This document shows positions 16,365 to 25,179 of a stretch of 64,000 bases of DNA, one piece after another. The stretch's first letter is position 1. The number at the start of each line of letters is the position of its first letter. The notes beneath the pieces are model-generated. The model made no database searches, had not been told where the DNA came from, and saw nothing but the letters and a program-made list of their open reading frames with translations. The stretch covers positions 1 through 64,000 of the forward strand of contig DATESB010000132.1 in assembly GCA_035271065.1 (NCBI GenBank). Direction: 5' to 3'. The position numbers and the translations under genes were made by a program. This stretch comes from JAAYYM01 sp035271065. GTDB taxonomy: Bacteria; Bacillota; Clostridia; Lachnospirales; Lachnospiraceae.

Positions 16365-19004
16365 TTACTGTATTTGTGATTCCAGCACCTTTGTGGCTTC
16401 TGCTAATGCTGCATCAATTCCTGCCGGATTCTTGCCGCCTGCCTGTGCCATATTGGGGCGTCCACCGCCGCCACCACCGACAAGTCCTGCAATTCCTTTG
16501 ATTAAATTACCGGCATGTGCGCCCTTTGCCATTGCTGCATCGGTTGCCATTGCAATCAAGTTTACCTTGTCGTCTGCTGCTGAAATAATCACAACAACAC
16601 CATCTGAAAGTTTCTCTTTTAACTGGTCACCAAGGTCACGAAGTCCATTCATATCGACTCCGTCTACTCTTGTTGCAAGTAGCTTCACACCTTTGACTTC
16701 CGTCACTTGATCCATAACATCGCCAAGTGCTTCCTTGGCTGCTTTGCTCTTAAGCGACTCAATCTCAGACTGCAGCGCTTTCATTTCTGCGGACATGTGA
16801 TTTAACTTCTCAATCAGGGATGCCGGATTGGTTTTCACAATCTTTGCTGCCTGCTCTACGGTCTCTTCTAATTCTCTGTAATATGCAAATACACCGTTAC
16901 CGGTCAATGCTTCAATTCTTCTGACACCTGCAGCAATACCTGCTTCGGATACAATCTTAAATGCTGCAATTGTATTGGTATTCACAACATGTGTCCCACC
17001 ACATAATTCTGTTGAGAAGTCCCCCATCTTGACAACGCGTACGGTATCTCCGTATTTCTCACCAAACAGTGCCATTGCGCCTGATTTCTTGGCATCTTCT
17101 ATAGACATTTCCTTGGTATCAACCACAAGTCCGGCAGCAATTTCATCATTGACGATTTGCTCCACTTGTGCAAGTTCTTCCGGTGTCATTGCTGAAAAAT
17201 GACTAAAGTCAAAACGCAATCTGTCGTTATTAACAAAGGAACCTGCCTGTTCTACATGCGTACCAAGTACGGTTCTGAGCGCTTTCTGTAATAAATGGGT
17301 TGCGCTGTGGTTCTTACAGGTATTCATTCTGTTGGTTTCGTCTACTTTCAGTGTAACAGTATCTCCCACCTTGAACATACCCTTGGTCACTTTTCCGATA
17401 TGACCGATTTTACCGCCCGGAAGCTTTGCAGTATCTTCTACCTTAAATTCGCTGTCTCCTGCAGTAATATATCCAATATCAGCAGACTGTCCACCCATGG
17501 TTGCATAGAAAGGCGTTTCATCTACAATAATCGTACCGATATCTCCGTCAGCCAGTCCGTTAACTACCTCTTCTTCCGTTGTTAGCGCTGATATCTTCGA
17601 TGAATGTGTTAGTCTGTCATAGCCTACAAATTCAGAAGTAATTGCTGTATCAATTTCCTCATATACAGTTGCGTCAGCGCCCATATAATTGGTCACTTTT
17701 CTTGCCTTACGTGCCATGTCTTTTTGCTCTTTCATAGCTGCCGCAAAACCGGCTTCGTCTACGGTATAATTCTGTTCTCCTAATATTTCCTTCGTCAAAT
17801 CAAGAGGGAAACCATAGGTATCATGTAACTTAAATGCATCGGTTCCTGACAGTTCTGTCTTGCCGTCCTTTTTCATCTGTGCACACATTTCATTCAAGAT
17901 AGAAAGTCCCTGGTCGATTGTCTTATTGAACTTTGCTTCTTCTTGGGTCAATACATTAAAAATAAAGTCTTTCTTCTCAAACAGTTCCGGATATCCGTCC
18001 TTTGAACCTTCAATGACTGTCTCAGACAGTTTAGCAAGAAACATTCCGTCTATTCCAAGTAATCTGCCATGTCTGCTGGCACGTCTGATAATTCTTCTGA
18101 GCACATAACCGCGTCCTTCATTGGTCGGCATAATGCCGTCTGAAATCATGAAAGATGCGGAACGTATATGGTCTGTTACAATTCTGATAGACACATCCCA
18201 TTTATATTCTTTCTTATATTCTTTACCGGCAAGTTCACAGACTTTTGTACGCAATGCACAAATCGTATCGACATCGAATATGGAGTCAACTTCCTGTACC
18301 ACGGTTGCCAATCTTTCGAGTCCCATTCCGGTATCGATGTTCTTATTTTCAAGTAATTCGTAATTGCCTTTGCCGTCACTGTCAAACTGTGTGAATACAT
18401 TGTTCCAGATTTCAATATATCTGTCGCAATCACAGCCTACTGTACAATCCGGCTTGCCACAGCCATACTGCTCACCGCGGTCATAATAGACCTCTGAACA
18501 AGGACCGCAAGGGCCTGAACCATGCTCCCAGAAATTATCTTCCTTACCAAATCTAAAGATTCGCTCCGGTGCAATTCCGATTTCTTTATTCCATATATCA
18601 AATGCCTCATCGTCCTCTAAATAAACAGAAGGATACAATCTGTCCGGCTCTAACCCAACCACTTCCGTTAAGAACTCCCAAGTCCATGCAATTGCTTCAT
18701 GCTTAAAATAATCGCCGAATGAGAAATTACCGAGCATTTCAAAAAATGTTCCGTGACGTGCAGTTTTACCGATATTCTCAATATCACCGGTTCTGATGCA
18801 CTTCTGGCAGGTTGCCATACGCTTACAAGGCGGTATCTCCTGTCCTGTAAAATAAGGCTTCAAAGGCGCCATGCCCGCATTAATCAGAAGTAAACTGTTA
18901 TCATTATGAGGTACCAGCGAATAACTGCCCCTTACCAAATGACCTTTACTTTCAAAGAAGTCCAAAAACATTTTTCTTAATTCATTTACGCCGTATTTTT
19001 TCAC
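16365..19004 (-). CDS. alaS: Alanine--tRNA ligase
   Basis: AlaRS charges tRNA-Ala and edits Ser/Gly mischarging. The 879 residues show the class II catalytic core at the N-terminus (NAGMAPLKPYFTG, TRHG-like TARHGTFFEMLGNFSFGDY, then GSGPCGPCSE). The tRNA-binding helical region follows. The editing domain carries the zinc motif HSATH near residue 565 and CGGTH near 667. The C-terminal DHHA1/C-Ala glycine loop (GGGGGGRPNMAQAGG) closes the protein. The start is GTG at 19002-19004 with GGAGG eight bases upstream; the ATG overlapping that site is out of frame. No T-box fits in the 30-base leader. Confidence 0.98.
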   Translation of the reverse strand: MKKYGVNELRKMFLDFFESKGHLVRGSYSLVPHNDNSLLLINAGMAPLKPYFTGQEIPPCKRMATCQKCIRTGDIENIGKTARHGTFFEMLGNFSFGDYFKHEAIAWTWEFLTEVVGLEPDRLYPSVYLEDDEAFDIWNKEIGIAPERIFRFGKEDNFWEHGSGPCGPCSEVYYDRGEQYGCGKPDCTVGCDCDRYIEIWNNVFTQFDSDGKGNYELLENKNIDTGMGLERLATVVQEVDSIFDVDTICALRTKVCELAGKEYKKEYKWDVSIRIVTDHIRSASFMISDGIMPTNEGRGYVLRRIIRRASRHGRLLGIDGMFLAKLSETVIEGSKDGYPELFEKKDFIFNVLTQEEAKFNKTIDQGLSILNEMCAQMKKDGKTELSGTDAFKLHDTYGFPLDLTKEILGEQNYTVDEAGFAAAMKEQKDMARKARKVTNYMGADATVYEEIDTAITSEFVGYDRLTHSSKISALTTEEEVVNGLADGDIGTIIVDETPFYATMGGQSADIGYITAGDSEFKVEDTAKLPGGKIGHIGKVTKGMFKVGDTVTLKVDETNRMNTCKNHSATHLLQKALRTVLGTHVEQAGSFVNNDRLRFDFSHFSAMTPEELAQVEQIVNDEIAAGLVVDTKEMSIEDAKKSGAMALFGEKYGDTVRVVKMGDFSTELCGGTHVVNTNTIAAFKIVSEAGIAAGVRRIEALTGNGVFAYYRELEETVEQAAKIVKTNPASLIEKLNHMSAEMKALQSEIESLKSKAAKEALGDVMDQVTEVKGVKLLATRVDGVDMNGLRDLGDQLKEKLSDGVVVIISAADDKVNLIAMATDAAMAKGAHAGNLIKGIAGLVGGGGGGRPNMAQAGGKNPAGIDAALAEATKVLESQIQ

Positions 19005-19043
19005 GAGCTCATCCTCCGATTTTACAAAATATCAGTATTTCAT

Positions 19044-19072
19044 ATTATAGTTTTTATTTATTCCCTTGTCAA
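19044..19072 (-). promoter_or_regulatory. alaS promoter (full consensus)
   Basis: The minus strand carries TTGACA (19067-19072), a 17-base spacer and TATAAT (19044-19049), which is the complete sigma-A consensus. The leader to the GTG start codon is only about 30 bases. This leaves no room for a T-box, so alaS is likely expressed at a constant high level. Confidence 0.85.
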
Positions 19073-19091
19073 TCATTCCGACTGCTTTCTT

Positions 19092-20294
19092 TCAAGCCTC
19101 AGACTTCTTTTTCGTTCTGCTTCTCAACACTGACACTCCGATGCACATTACTATAGGAAACATAATCGCACATAACAATCCGGTTTTAAGTCCGTTATCA
19201 CCGCCGGTCGCATTGGATATAACACCAACTAAGGCAGGTCCTGATGCACAACCGATATCTCCTGCTACTGCAAAGAGTGCAAACACTGCTGTACCACCAC
19301 TTCTGCAACGCTCTCCCGCAATGGAGAAGATGCCGGGCCACATGATACCGACTGAGAAGCCGCACATTGCACAACCAATCAGCGCCAATAGCGGGAATGG
19401 TGAAAATACTGCAATCAAATAACTAACCACACATAACAAACTGCTTCCGATGATAAATTTCTTTAAATTGATGCGCTGCCCCATTTTCCCATAAATCAAT
19501 CTGGATAGCCCCATACAGATTGCAAACGCACATGGACCAAGTAAATCACCAACTGTTTTGCTGACACCCAAGCCTAACTCTGCAAAGATAGAAGACCATT
19601 GCGACATTGCCTGTTCTGATGCTCCTGCACAAATCATCAGCAGAAATAAGAGCCAGAAAATACCGGTCTTTAGCGTTTTGCGAAGCGGTACACGCTCCTC
19701 TTCCTCTACCAACTTATAAAGTGGTATCTTTGCAAACAGGAACACATCAAATAATGGAACCAACGCCCATATCATAGGCAGATACATCCAATTTTGTATT
19801 CCTGCAGTACTAAAATACAGGGTTGATAAAATAACAACTCCAACATGTCCCCAGCAATAGAAAGAATGTAATAAACTCATTGCAGATGCCTTCTGTTTCT
19901 GTGGTAAAGGTATCGCCTCCACAACAGGACTGACCAATACCTCCAGCAGACCGCCGCCAATGGCATTGAGCATCGTTGCAATGATTAATCCAACGTAAGC
20001 ATTCGGCATAACATTCGGCAACAGTCCAAGTGAAACCAATCCAATAGCTGATATCACAAATGACAATATGCCACTGGCACGATAACCGATTTTGTCAACA
20101 AATTTGACTGATATCAAATCCACCGCAATCTGCGTGCAGAAATTAATCGATATCAAGATACTGATTGCTGCCAGTGAAATACCAAACTGCTTATGGAATG
20201 TTAAAAATAACAAAGGCGATAAATTGTTGATAATCGCCTGTGTTATGTACCCTATATAGCATGCATATAATGTATGTCTGTCGTTAAATTTCAT
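19092..20294 (-). CDS. MFS transporter, FucP/COG0738-like
   Basis: A 400-residue carrier with about 12 predicted membrane helices in two halves, joined by a charged loop near residues 195-210 (KLVEEEERVPLRK). Repeats such as GGGLLEVLVSPVVEA in helix 4 and GFSVGIMWPGIFS in helix 10 resemble the fucose-permease type of the major facilitator superfamily. The substrate is not evident. Its ATG shares one base with the asnA stop codon (TAATG), so the two are translationally coupled. That suggests, but does not prove, a link to aspartate or asparagine. Confidence 0.88.
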   Translation of the reverse strand: MKFNDRHTLYACYIGYITQAIINNLSPLLFLTFHKQFGISLAAISILISINFCTQIAVDLISVKFVDKIGYRASGILSFVISAIGLVSLGLLPNVMPNAYVGLIIATMLNAIGGGLLEVLVSPVVEAIPLPQKQKASAMSLLHSFYCWGHVGVVILSTLYFSTAGIQNWMYLPMIWALVPLFDVFLFAKIPLYKLVEEEERVPLRKTLKTGIFWLLFLLMICAGASEQAMSQWSSIFAELGLGVSKTVGDLLGPCAFAICMGLSRLIYGKMGQRINLKKFIIGSSLLCVVSYLIAVFSPFPLLALIGCAMCGFSVGIMWPGIFSIAGERCRSGGTAVFALFAVAGDIGCASGPALVGVISNATGGDNGLKTGLLCAIMFPIVMCIGVSVLRSRTKKKSEA

Positions 20295-21304
20295 TATAGT
20301 AGATGAACTCCTCTGCTCTCTGCATATGCAGTTGCTTCATCTGTCCAGATGGAACTCTGCACTTCACCGATATGCGCTTTGCGTAAGAAGAACATGCATA
20401 TTCTGGATTGTCCGATACCACCGCCAATGGTATAAGGAAGTTCTTGATTTAATAATGCTTTTTGGAACGGTAGTTTGGCACGTTCCGGGCAGCCTGCTTT
20501 TTTAAGCTGTTCTTTAAGGGCTGTTTCATCTACACGGATTCCCATTGAGGATAATTCAAGCGCCAAATCAAGTACCGGATAATAAACAATAATATCACCA
20601 TTCAGGCTCCAATCATCATAGTCCGGTGCTCTTCCGTCATGTCTTTCTCCGGAAGCCAATTTATCGCCAATCTGCATTAAGAAAATTGCGCCATACTGCT
20701 TTGCTGCTTTATTTTCACGCTCCTTTGGTGTACAATCCGGATATTTATCTTCCAATTCCTGTGTTGTGATGAACTTAATCTTATCGGGTAATATCTTTTT
20801 GATTTCAGGGTATCTTGCATTGATAAATACTTCTGTATTCTTAAGTGCTTCATACACGCGCTCAACAACTGATTTAAGCGTCTTAGTATTGCGTTCTGAT
20901 TTGCTGATAATCTTCTCCCAGTCCCATTGGTCCACGTAAAGGGAATGCAGATTGTCAGTATCCTCATCACGTCTGATCGCACTCATATCTGTATATAAGC
21001 CTTCGCCTTTTACAAAGCCGTATTTCTGAAGTGCCATACGTTTCCATTTTGCAAGGGAATGTACGATTTCTGCTTCGGCATCATTCTGCTCTTTGATACC
21101 AAAGGTGACAGGACGCTCTACGCCATTCAGATTGTCATTCAAGCCTGACTCAGGCTTTACAAATAAGGGGGCAGATACTCTGGTCAAATTCAACTCTTTG
21201 GCAAGTGCCCTCTCAAAATAGTCTTTTACGTCTTTGATTGCTATTTCTGTTTCCTTGATTGTTCCTGTACTTTTATATCCTTCCGGTATTATGATATTCG
21301 TCAT
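20294..21304 (-). CDS. asnA: Aspartate--ammonia ligase (asparagine synthetase A)
   Basis: AsnA makes asparagine from aspartate, ammonia and ATP. The 336-residue protein is related to class II tRNA synthetases and shows motif-2-like TDMSAIRRDE near residue 105, LYVDQWDWEK near 122, and the motif-3 end GGGIGQSRICMFFLRKAHIGE near 297. Length and motifs match the family throughout. The coupled MFS gene follows directly. A 12-base inverted repeat (21330-21370) lies upstream; no T-box signature is present. Confidence 0.97.
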   Translation of the reverse strand: MTNIIIPEGYKSTGTIKETEIAIKDVKDYFERALAKELNLTRVSAPLFVKPESGLNDNLNGVERPVTFGIKEQNDAEAEIVHSLAKWKRMALQKYGFVKGEGLYTDMSAIRRDEDTDNLHSLYVDQWDWEKIISKSERNTKTLKSVVERVYEALKNTEVFINARYPEIKKILPDKIKFITTQELEDKYPDCTPKERENKAAKQYGAIFLMQIGDKLASGERHDGRAPDYDDWSLNGDIIVYYPVLDLALELSSMGIRVDETALKEQLKKAGCPERAKLPFQKALLNQELPYTIGGGIGQSRICMFFLRKAHIGEVQSSIWTDEATAYAESRGVHLL

Positions 21305-21329
21305 AATTGCTCCCGCCTTTCTCTCATAA

Positions 21330-21370
21330 AAATATCTCAGTATGTTATACTACTGCACACTGAGATATTT
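21330..21370 (-). terminator. Long inverted repeat between the DUF2812 gene and asnA
   Basis: AAATATCTCAGT and ACTGAGATATTT (12 bases each, 21330-21341 and 21359-21370) form a stem with a 17-base loop. On the minus strand the stem is followed by UUUUUAUG, so it could end the PadR-DUF2812 transcript. It also lies only 25 bases before the asnA start codon, so it could instead attenuate asnA. Both readings are possible. Confidence 0.5.
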
Positions 21371-21410
21371 TATCACTTCATTGCACTCTTTTCCAGTACT
21401 TTCGGTAATT

Positions 21411-21956
21411 TTATGTCTTATTCATTCTTTCTTTCATTTTCTGCATTCCGCATTGCAGCCACACAACAATGGCAGCCGCCAGAATAACAGGCAGTATATC
21501 ACTGTATTGGCGTGCAAAAATGACATCATACAGACATACAAGCCCAAGGATTCCTTCCATAAACTGCAGTGCCCTTCCAAGTCTGAGCCATCTGGTTACC
21601 ATTTCGTTATAGGATGCTTGGTCGGAATAAATCTCATATTCGCCGGCGGGTAGTGTCGGGTCATATTTCTTTTTGAAATAATTCCAGCCGTTGTAAGTTG
21701 AATTTATATACTCCCAGCCCTGACTTTCAAAAAAACCAACGTATCTTTCCTTTTCCGTTTTCGAACCAATCGCATCCGGATTATAGTCGATTTTATGTCT
21801 GTACTGGCATGTAGTATCCTTCTGATAGGCCGTATGAAAGCATCCGCCTTTTATGAGTTGCCAACCGTTTCTTGACTGTTGATCCAGTGCCATTTCTTCT
21901 TTATCAACATTCCATGCTGCATATACAGCATATGATTTTTTGATTTGTTTCTCCAT
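21411..21956 (-). CDS. DUF2812 membrane protein
   Basis: The 181-residue protein opens with the DUF2812 domain (residues about 1-110), with repeated Trp and Lys features such as SRNGWQLIKGG and SQGWEYINSTYNGWNYFKK. Two membrane helices follow near residues 120-165. DUF2812 genes very often lie beside PadR regulators, as here; they are thought to be part of a membrane stress or modulation system, but the activity is unknown. The ATG at 21954-21956 is chosen because GGAGG is ten bases upstream. Confidence 0.88.
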   Translation of the reverse strand: MEKQIKKSYAVYAAWNVDKEEMALDQQSRNGWQLIKGGCFHTAYQKDTTCQYRHKIDYNPDAIGSKTEKERYVGFFESQGWEYINSTYNGWNYFKKKYDPTLPAGEYEIYSDQASYNEMVTRWLRLGRALQFMEGILGLVCLYDVIFARQYSDILPVILAAAIVVWLQCGMQKMKERMNKT

Positions 21957-22009
21957 GATATGATATCCTCCGTTATAATCCAATAAAGACTAATTCTCTA
22001 TCAATTGTA

Positions 22010-22339
22010 TCATTTGGTAGCATTCGTCACTTTGTCGGCATTATCAACTAGTTCATGCAGACGCTTTATTTCAGCCTCCAGCACTTGTCTTCCGTCTGCT
22101 GTCATTTCATACATCCGCTTGTTTTTCTCTTCCGGGCCCAATGTCATTGTTTCATTGAGCCAGCCTTTTTTCATCATATTACTGACTGCACCGTACATGG
22201 TGCCGGAACCGATTTTCACTCGATTTGCCGACAAGCGGAGGGTTTCCTGCATAATACCGTATCCATGCAAAGGCTCATGGTACAAGCATAATAAAATGTA
22301 GAAATAACTTTCTGTCAACGGCTCATGATTCATCATCAT
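22010..22339 (-). CDS. PadR-family transcriptional regulator
   Basis: A 109-residue winged-helix repressor with the PadR core LTESYFYILLCLYHEPLHGY, the recognition area GTMYGAVSNMMKKGWL and the C-terminal helix TADGRQVLEAEIKRLHEL. It belongs to the short PadR-s2 type, which relies on the single dimerisation helix. Its start overlaps the CPBP gene end by 17 bases, so the CPBP, PadR and DUF2812 genes form one operon. A palindrome ATATGT-N9-ACATAT at the operon promoter (23341-23361) matches the ATGT/ACAT form of known PadR operators. Confidence 0.93.
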   Translation of the reverse strand: MMMNHEPLTESYFYILLCLYHEPLHGYGIMQETLRLSANRVKIGSGTMYGAVSNMMKKGWLNETMTLGPEEKNKRMYEMTADGRQVLEAEIKRLHELVDNADKVTNATK

Positions 22340-23231
22340 TCGCAGCCACCCCCTTATTACGTCTCCATAATATAATCAGTGCAACTAGCGGAACAATCGG
22401 TGCAAACACCCAAATCCAGTCCATATTCAGTACCTCTTTCGGGAGCAGGGAAAGCAGTCTGGGTGTAAGGTTATAAACAAAGTGAAAAAAAATTGCCGGC
22501 AGTACAGAATTGGTCTTGTAAACTGCATATCCTGTCGCAAGTCCTAACGGTAATACATATAATCCCTGTACAATATTTGTATGGAGAATGCCAAACAAAA
22601 CCGCAGACATGATTACAGCAGCTACTGCCGGAATATTGTTCAATGCTTTTCTCAAAACAAGTCCTCTTAAAAAACATTCTTCACTAATTGGCGCCAATAT
22701 CACTGCCGTAATGAAAGCAAGGACTCCGTTTCCACCCAGTACCATGTTCATAGTATTCGAATATTTTTCTACTTTCGCAGGGTTCACAATCGAAATAACA
22801 GTAACCACATCCAGTGCAATCAGATAGCAGGTAATGGCTGCAAGTATAAACATCACTGTATTATTTGCACAGAATACATTCTTAATCGTTCCTTTTAACT
22901 TCTCCATTGAATACTTTTTTGCATACTTCAGTTTATACCATAATACAAAAATGATCGCACAAATCAATGTAGCGATTGTTGCAACAGGTGTCAGGAATTC
23001 GGCGGACATGGCCTCTTCTTGATACTTCGTCATTAAATCTGCCATTTCCATCGTTCCCTGTGCCATGATTGAAACCATTTTAATGATACCTGCTACTAAT
23101 CCAACTAAACCTTGAATGGCAAGATATAACAAAACCATACCAATCCCGGACAGTATTGTCTTCGCCCACTTGCCTGCTTTACTTTCTTTTTTTACGACGG
23201 GTGTCTCCTGCATTTGCATATTGTCTTCCAT
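22323..23231 (-). CDS. CPBP-family intramembrane metalloprotease
   Basis: This 302-residue protein with about eight membrane helices has the CPBP/Abi motifs: E184-E185-x3-R189 (PISEECFLRG), H217 (FGILHT) and H250-x3-N254 (FHFVYN). These are the expected glutamate and histidine residues of the glutamic/metal intramembrane protease family (Rce1-like). The substrate is unknown; in Gram-positives such proteins mature peptides or confer bacteriocin self-immunity. It is the first gene of the CPBP-PadR-DUF2812 operon. Its leader carries four 15-base repeats, which in this frame would encode Arg-rich pentads but without a start codon. Confidence 0.92.
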   Translation of the reverse strand: MEDNMQMQETPVVKKESKAGKWAKTILSGIGMVLLYLAIQGLVGLVAGIIKMVSIMAQGTMEMADLMTKYQEEAMSAEFLTPVATIATLICAIIFVLWYKLKYAKKYSMEKLKGTIKNVFCANNTVMFILAAITCYLIALDVVTVISIVNPAKVEKYSNTMNMVLGGNGVLAFITAVILAPISEECFLRGLVLRKALNNIPAVAAVIMSAVLFGILHTNIVQGLYVLPLGLATGYAVYKTNSVLPAIFFHFVYNLTPRLLSLLPKEVLNMDWIWVFAPIVPLVALIILWRRNKGVAANDDES

Positions 23232-23256
23232 TTCTATTCTCCTCTTTTTCGTCTGT

Positions 23257-23316
23257 CGGCGCTCGTTATATCGCTCTTCGGTATATCGCCGTACGCTGTG
23301 TCGTCGCTCGACATAT
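23257..23316 (-). repeat. Four degenerate 15-base tandem repeats in the CPBP gene leader
   Basis: Plus-strand units are CGGCGCTCGTTATAT (23257), CGCTCTTCGGTATAT (23272), CGCCGTACGCTGTGT (23287) and CGTCGCTCGACATAT (23302), each exactly 15 bases. They are richer in G+C than the surroundings and lie between the promoter and the ribosome site. Read in the frame of the downstream gene they give YVERR, HSVRR, YTEER, YNERR. No start codon precedes them. Confidence 0.75.
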
Positions 23317-23340
23317 TTTATGAATAGAGATTATCATACT

Positions 23341-23361
23341 ATATGTCGTCTGTCAACATAT
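23341..23361 (-). promoter_or_regulatory. PadR-type operator overlapping the CPBP operon promoter
   Basis: ATATGT (23341-23346) and ACATAT (23356-23361) form an inverted repeat with a 9-base spacer. A TTGACA -35 box (minus strand, 23351-23356) lies within it, with GATAAT or TAATCT about 15-17 bases downstream as the -10 box. An operator over the -35 element fits repression by the PadR protein encoded two genes on. Confidence 0.6.
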
Positions 23362-23376
23362 AATTTCGAAATACAT

Positions 23377-23410
23377 AAAAAAAGAGACGCAACTGCTTGT
23401 CACGCCTCTC
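23377..23410 (-). terminator. Terminator of pyk
   Basis: The minus-strand sequence after the pyk stop codon forms a hairpin with arms GAGAGGCG and GCGTCTC (23410-23384), with one G-G mismatch. Seven U residues follow at 23383-23377. It also separates pyk from the divergent-looking repeat region upstream of the CPBP gene. Confidence 0.65.
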
Positions 23411-23426
23411 AAAATACTCATAAAAC

Positions 23427-24845
23427 CTATACGCTCTCTACCTTCAATAGATTGGTGTTTCCTGATGTATCCAGCGGTACACCTGCAACAATGACAACTA
23501 CATCGCCCTTTTCCACCACATCAATTTGTCTGGCACATGCGATGGCATGCTGAAACAATTCGTTTTGTGTCTGCTGATATAAGGCGCGCACCGGATACAC
23601 GCCCCATGACAATGCCAACTGGTGGAATGTTCTGTCCTCGGGAGTTGCTGCTACAATAGGTACCTGCGGACGAAACTTCGACATACGTCGAGCCGTCTGT
23701 CCTGACTTCGTTACTGCTATAATTGCCTTTGCCCCGATGTCTCTTGCTGTCGTACATGCCGCATCACATACTGCATTTGTTGTATCGTCCATATCCATTT
23801 CATAATGGAAATTCTTATTCTTCAGAATGTCAAAATAGTCATGTTCCGCCTGACGTGCAACCTTCGCCATAACTTCCACCGCAAGCACCGGATACTGTCC
23901 CATTGCCGTCTCACCGGAGAGCATCACCGCACTTGTTCCGTCAAATACAGCATTGGCAACATCGGTAATCTCCGCTCTGGTCGGGTGCGGATGCTGAATC
24001 ATAGACTCTAACATCTGTGTTGCCGTAATCACCATTTTACCTGATTGATAACACTTCTTAATAAAACGCTTCTGCAAGCCCGGTAACCGTTCAAATTCTA
24101 CTTCAACACCCATATCACCACGTGCTACCATAATACCGTCTGAATGCTTCAAGATTTCATCAAAGTTATCAATGCCTTCTACATTTTCAATTTTAGAAAT
24201 CAAACGAATATCTTGACCTCCGTAATAGTCTACAAATTTGCGGAGTTCCATAATATCCTCTTTGCAGCGTACAAATGATGCTGCAATAAATTCAACGCCC
24301 TGTTCTACACCAAACTTCACATCTGCTTTATCTGCCTCAGACATATAGGGCATATTCAAATGTACACACGGAACATTAATTCCCTTGTGGTTGCTAACAT
24401 CACCACCAACAATTACTTCACAGACTATATCCGTATCAGTTGTACTCTTAACAAGCAGATTGATACTTCCGTCATCAATCAATATTGTGTTGCCTGCTTC
24501 CACTTCTTTCGGTAATTCCTGATAGGTAATGGAAACAATCTGATTGGTTCCCTCAACCTCTCTTGTAGTCAAAGTGAATTCACTGCCTTCTTCCAATACT
24601 ACTTTACCTTCTGCAAAATCTTTGGTTCTGATTTCCGGTCCTTTTGTATCCAGCAAAATTGCAAGTGAGACATTCATCTCATCTCTTAACCGCTTAATCA
24701 AATCTATATTTTCCTTATGATACTCATGTGTACCATGTGAAAAATTCAGACGGGCAACATTCATACCCTTCTCTATCATCTGTCGTAAAACTTCTTCCTT
24801 TTGACTCGCCGGTCCAAGCGTACATACAATCTTTGTTTTCTTCAT
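23427..24845 (-). CDS. pyk: Pyruvate kinase
   Basis: Pyk transfers phosphate from phosphoenolpyruvate to ADP. The 472 residues cover the A, B and C domains: KTKIVCTLGPAS and NVARLNFSHG at the start, the B domain near 70-170, the catalytic lysine in LISKIENVEG (about 220), RGDMGVE near 245, ATQMLESM near 280, and the allosteric C domain after about 345. It lacks the extra C-terminal PEP-utiliser-like domain found in Bacillus pyruvate kinase. PpdK, at 29608-32229, catalyses a reversible version of the same step with pyrophosphate. The ATG has GGAGAA upstream. Confidence 0.98.
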   Translation of the reverse strand: MKKTKIVCTLGPASQKEEVLRQMIEKGMNVARLNFSHGTHEYHKENIDLIKRLRDEMNVSLAILLDTKGPEIRTKDFAEGKVVLEEGSEFTLTTREVEGTNQIVSITYQELPKEVEAGNTILIDDGSINLLVKSTTDTDIVCEVIVGGDVSNHKGINVPCVHLNMPYMSEADKADVKFGVEQGVEFIAASFVRCKEDIMELRKFVDYYGGQDIRLISKIENVEGIDNFDEILKHSDGIMVARGDMGVEVEFERLPGLQKRFIKKCYQSGKMVITATQMLESMIQHPHPTRAEITDVANAVFDGTSAVMLSGETAMGQYPVLAVEVMAKVARQAEHDYFDILKNKNFHYEMDMDDTTNAVCDAACTTARDIGAKAIIAVTKSGQTARRMSKFRPQVPIVAATPEDRTFHQLALSWGVYPVRALYQQTQNELFQHAIACARQIDVVEKGDVVVIVAGVPLDTSGNTNLLKVESV

Positions 24846-25179
24846 CCTTGTTCTCCTTCAACCAAATACATATAGGGGCTTCGCCCTCACGTATTCTATC
24901 ATAACATAAGATGAAAATTTTGTCTTTTTCAATTTCTTAACAGGGTCTTAGCCGATTTTTCATTGATAATTTATTTTTGTTTTAGATTCCGTACACGATT
25001 TCGTCACATTTATCTTTTATACTTTTAACTATCAAATGAAGTTAACCGCGAGTACGCACGAACAGGATGCGCATGACTTACATAAGGCGTATTTGCCCCG
25101 TTAGCTTCGACAAACAATTATTTCCCTTCATATAGATTTTTCTCCTTCAGGGAGCCGGAGTCGCCGGCTCCTTTAACGT
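24846..25179. other. Intergenic stretch between pyk and the LytTR gene with a possible structured RNA
   Basis: These 334 bases hold no credible ORF. On the minus strand the pyk leader lies at 24846-24960, with a GGGC-GAA-GCCC hairpin near 24874-24885. A folded segment lies at 25039-25107: AAGTTAAC (25039-25046) pairs with GTTAGCTT (25100-25107) with one G-U, and inside it TACGC (25053-25057) pairs with GCGTA (25087-25091). It matches no RNA family that I recognise. A weak promoter for pyk is likely near 24890-24950 but I cannot place it firmly. Confidence 0.4.
25151..25171. terminator. GC-rich hairpin after the LytTR gene
   Basis: GGAGCCGG (25151-25158) and CCGGCTCC (25164-25171) form a perfect 8-base stem with a 5-base loop, eight bases after the LytTR stop codon. 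There is no U-tract on the minus strand, and only UUU on the plus strand, so termination strength is doubtful. It may simply stabilise the mRNA end. Confidence 0.5.

Noticed and set aside
21305..21410. A T-box leader for asnA (also considered for alaS and glyS)
   Set aside because: No TGGNACCGCG-type T-box sequence is present upstream of any of the three; alaS and glyS leaders are too short.
23116..23553. A 145-codon plus-strand frame covering the 15-base repeats
   Set aside because: It crosses the CPBP start, the repeats and the pyk end; only the repeats give it a patterned look. No ribosome site.
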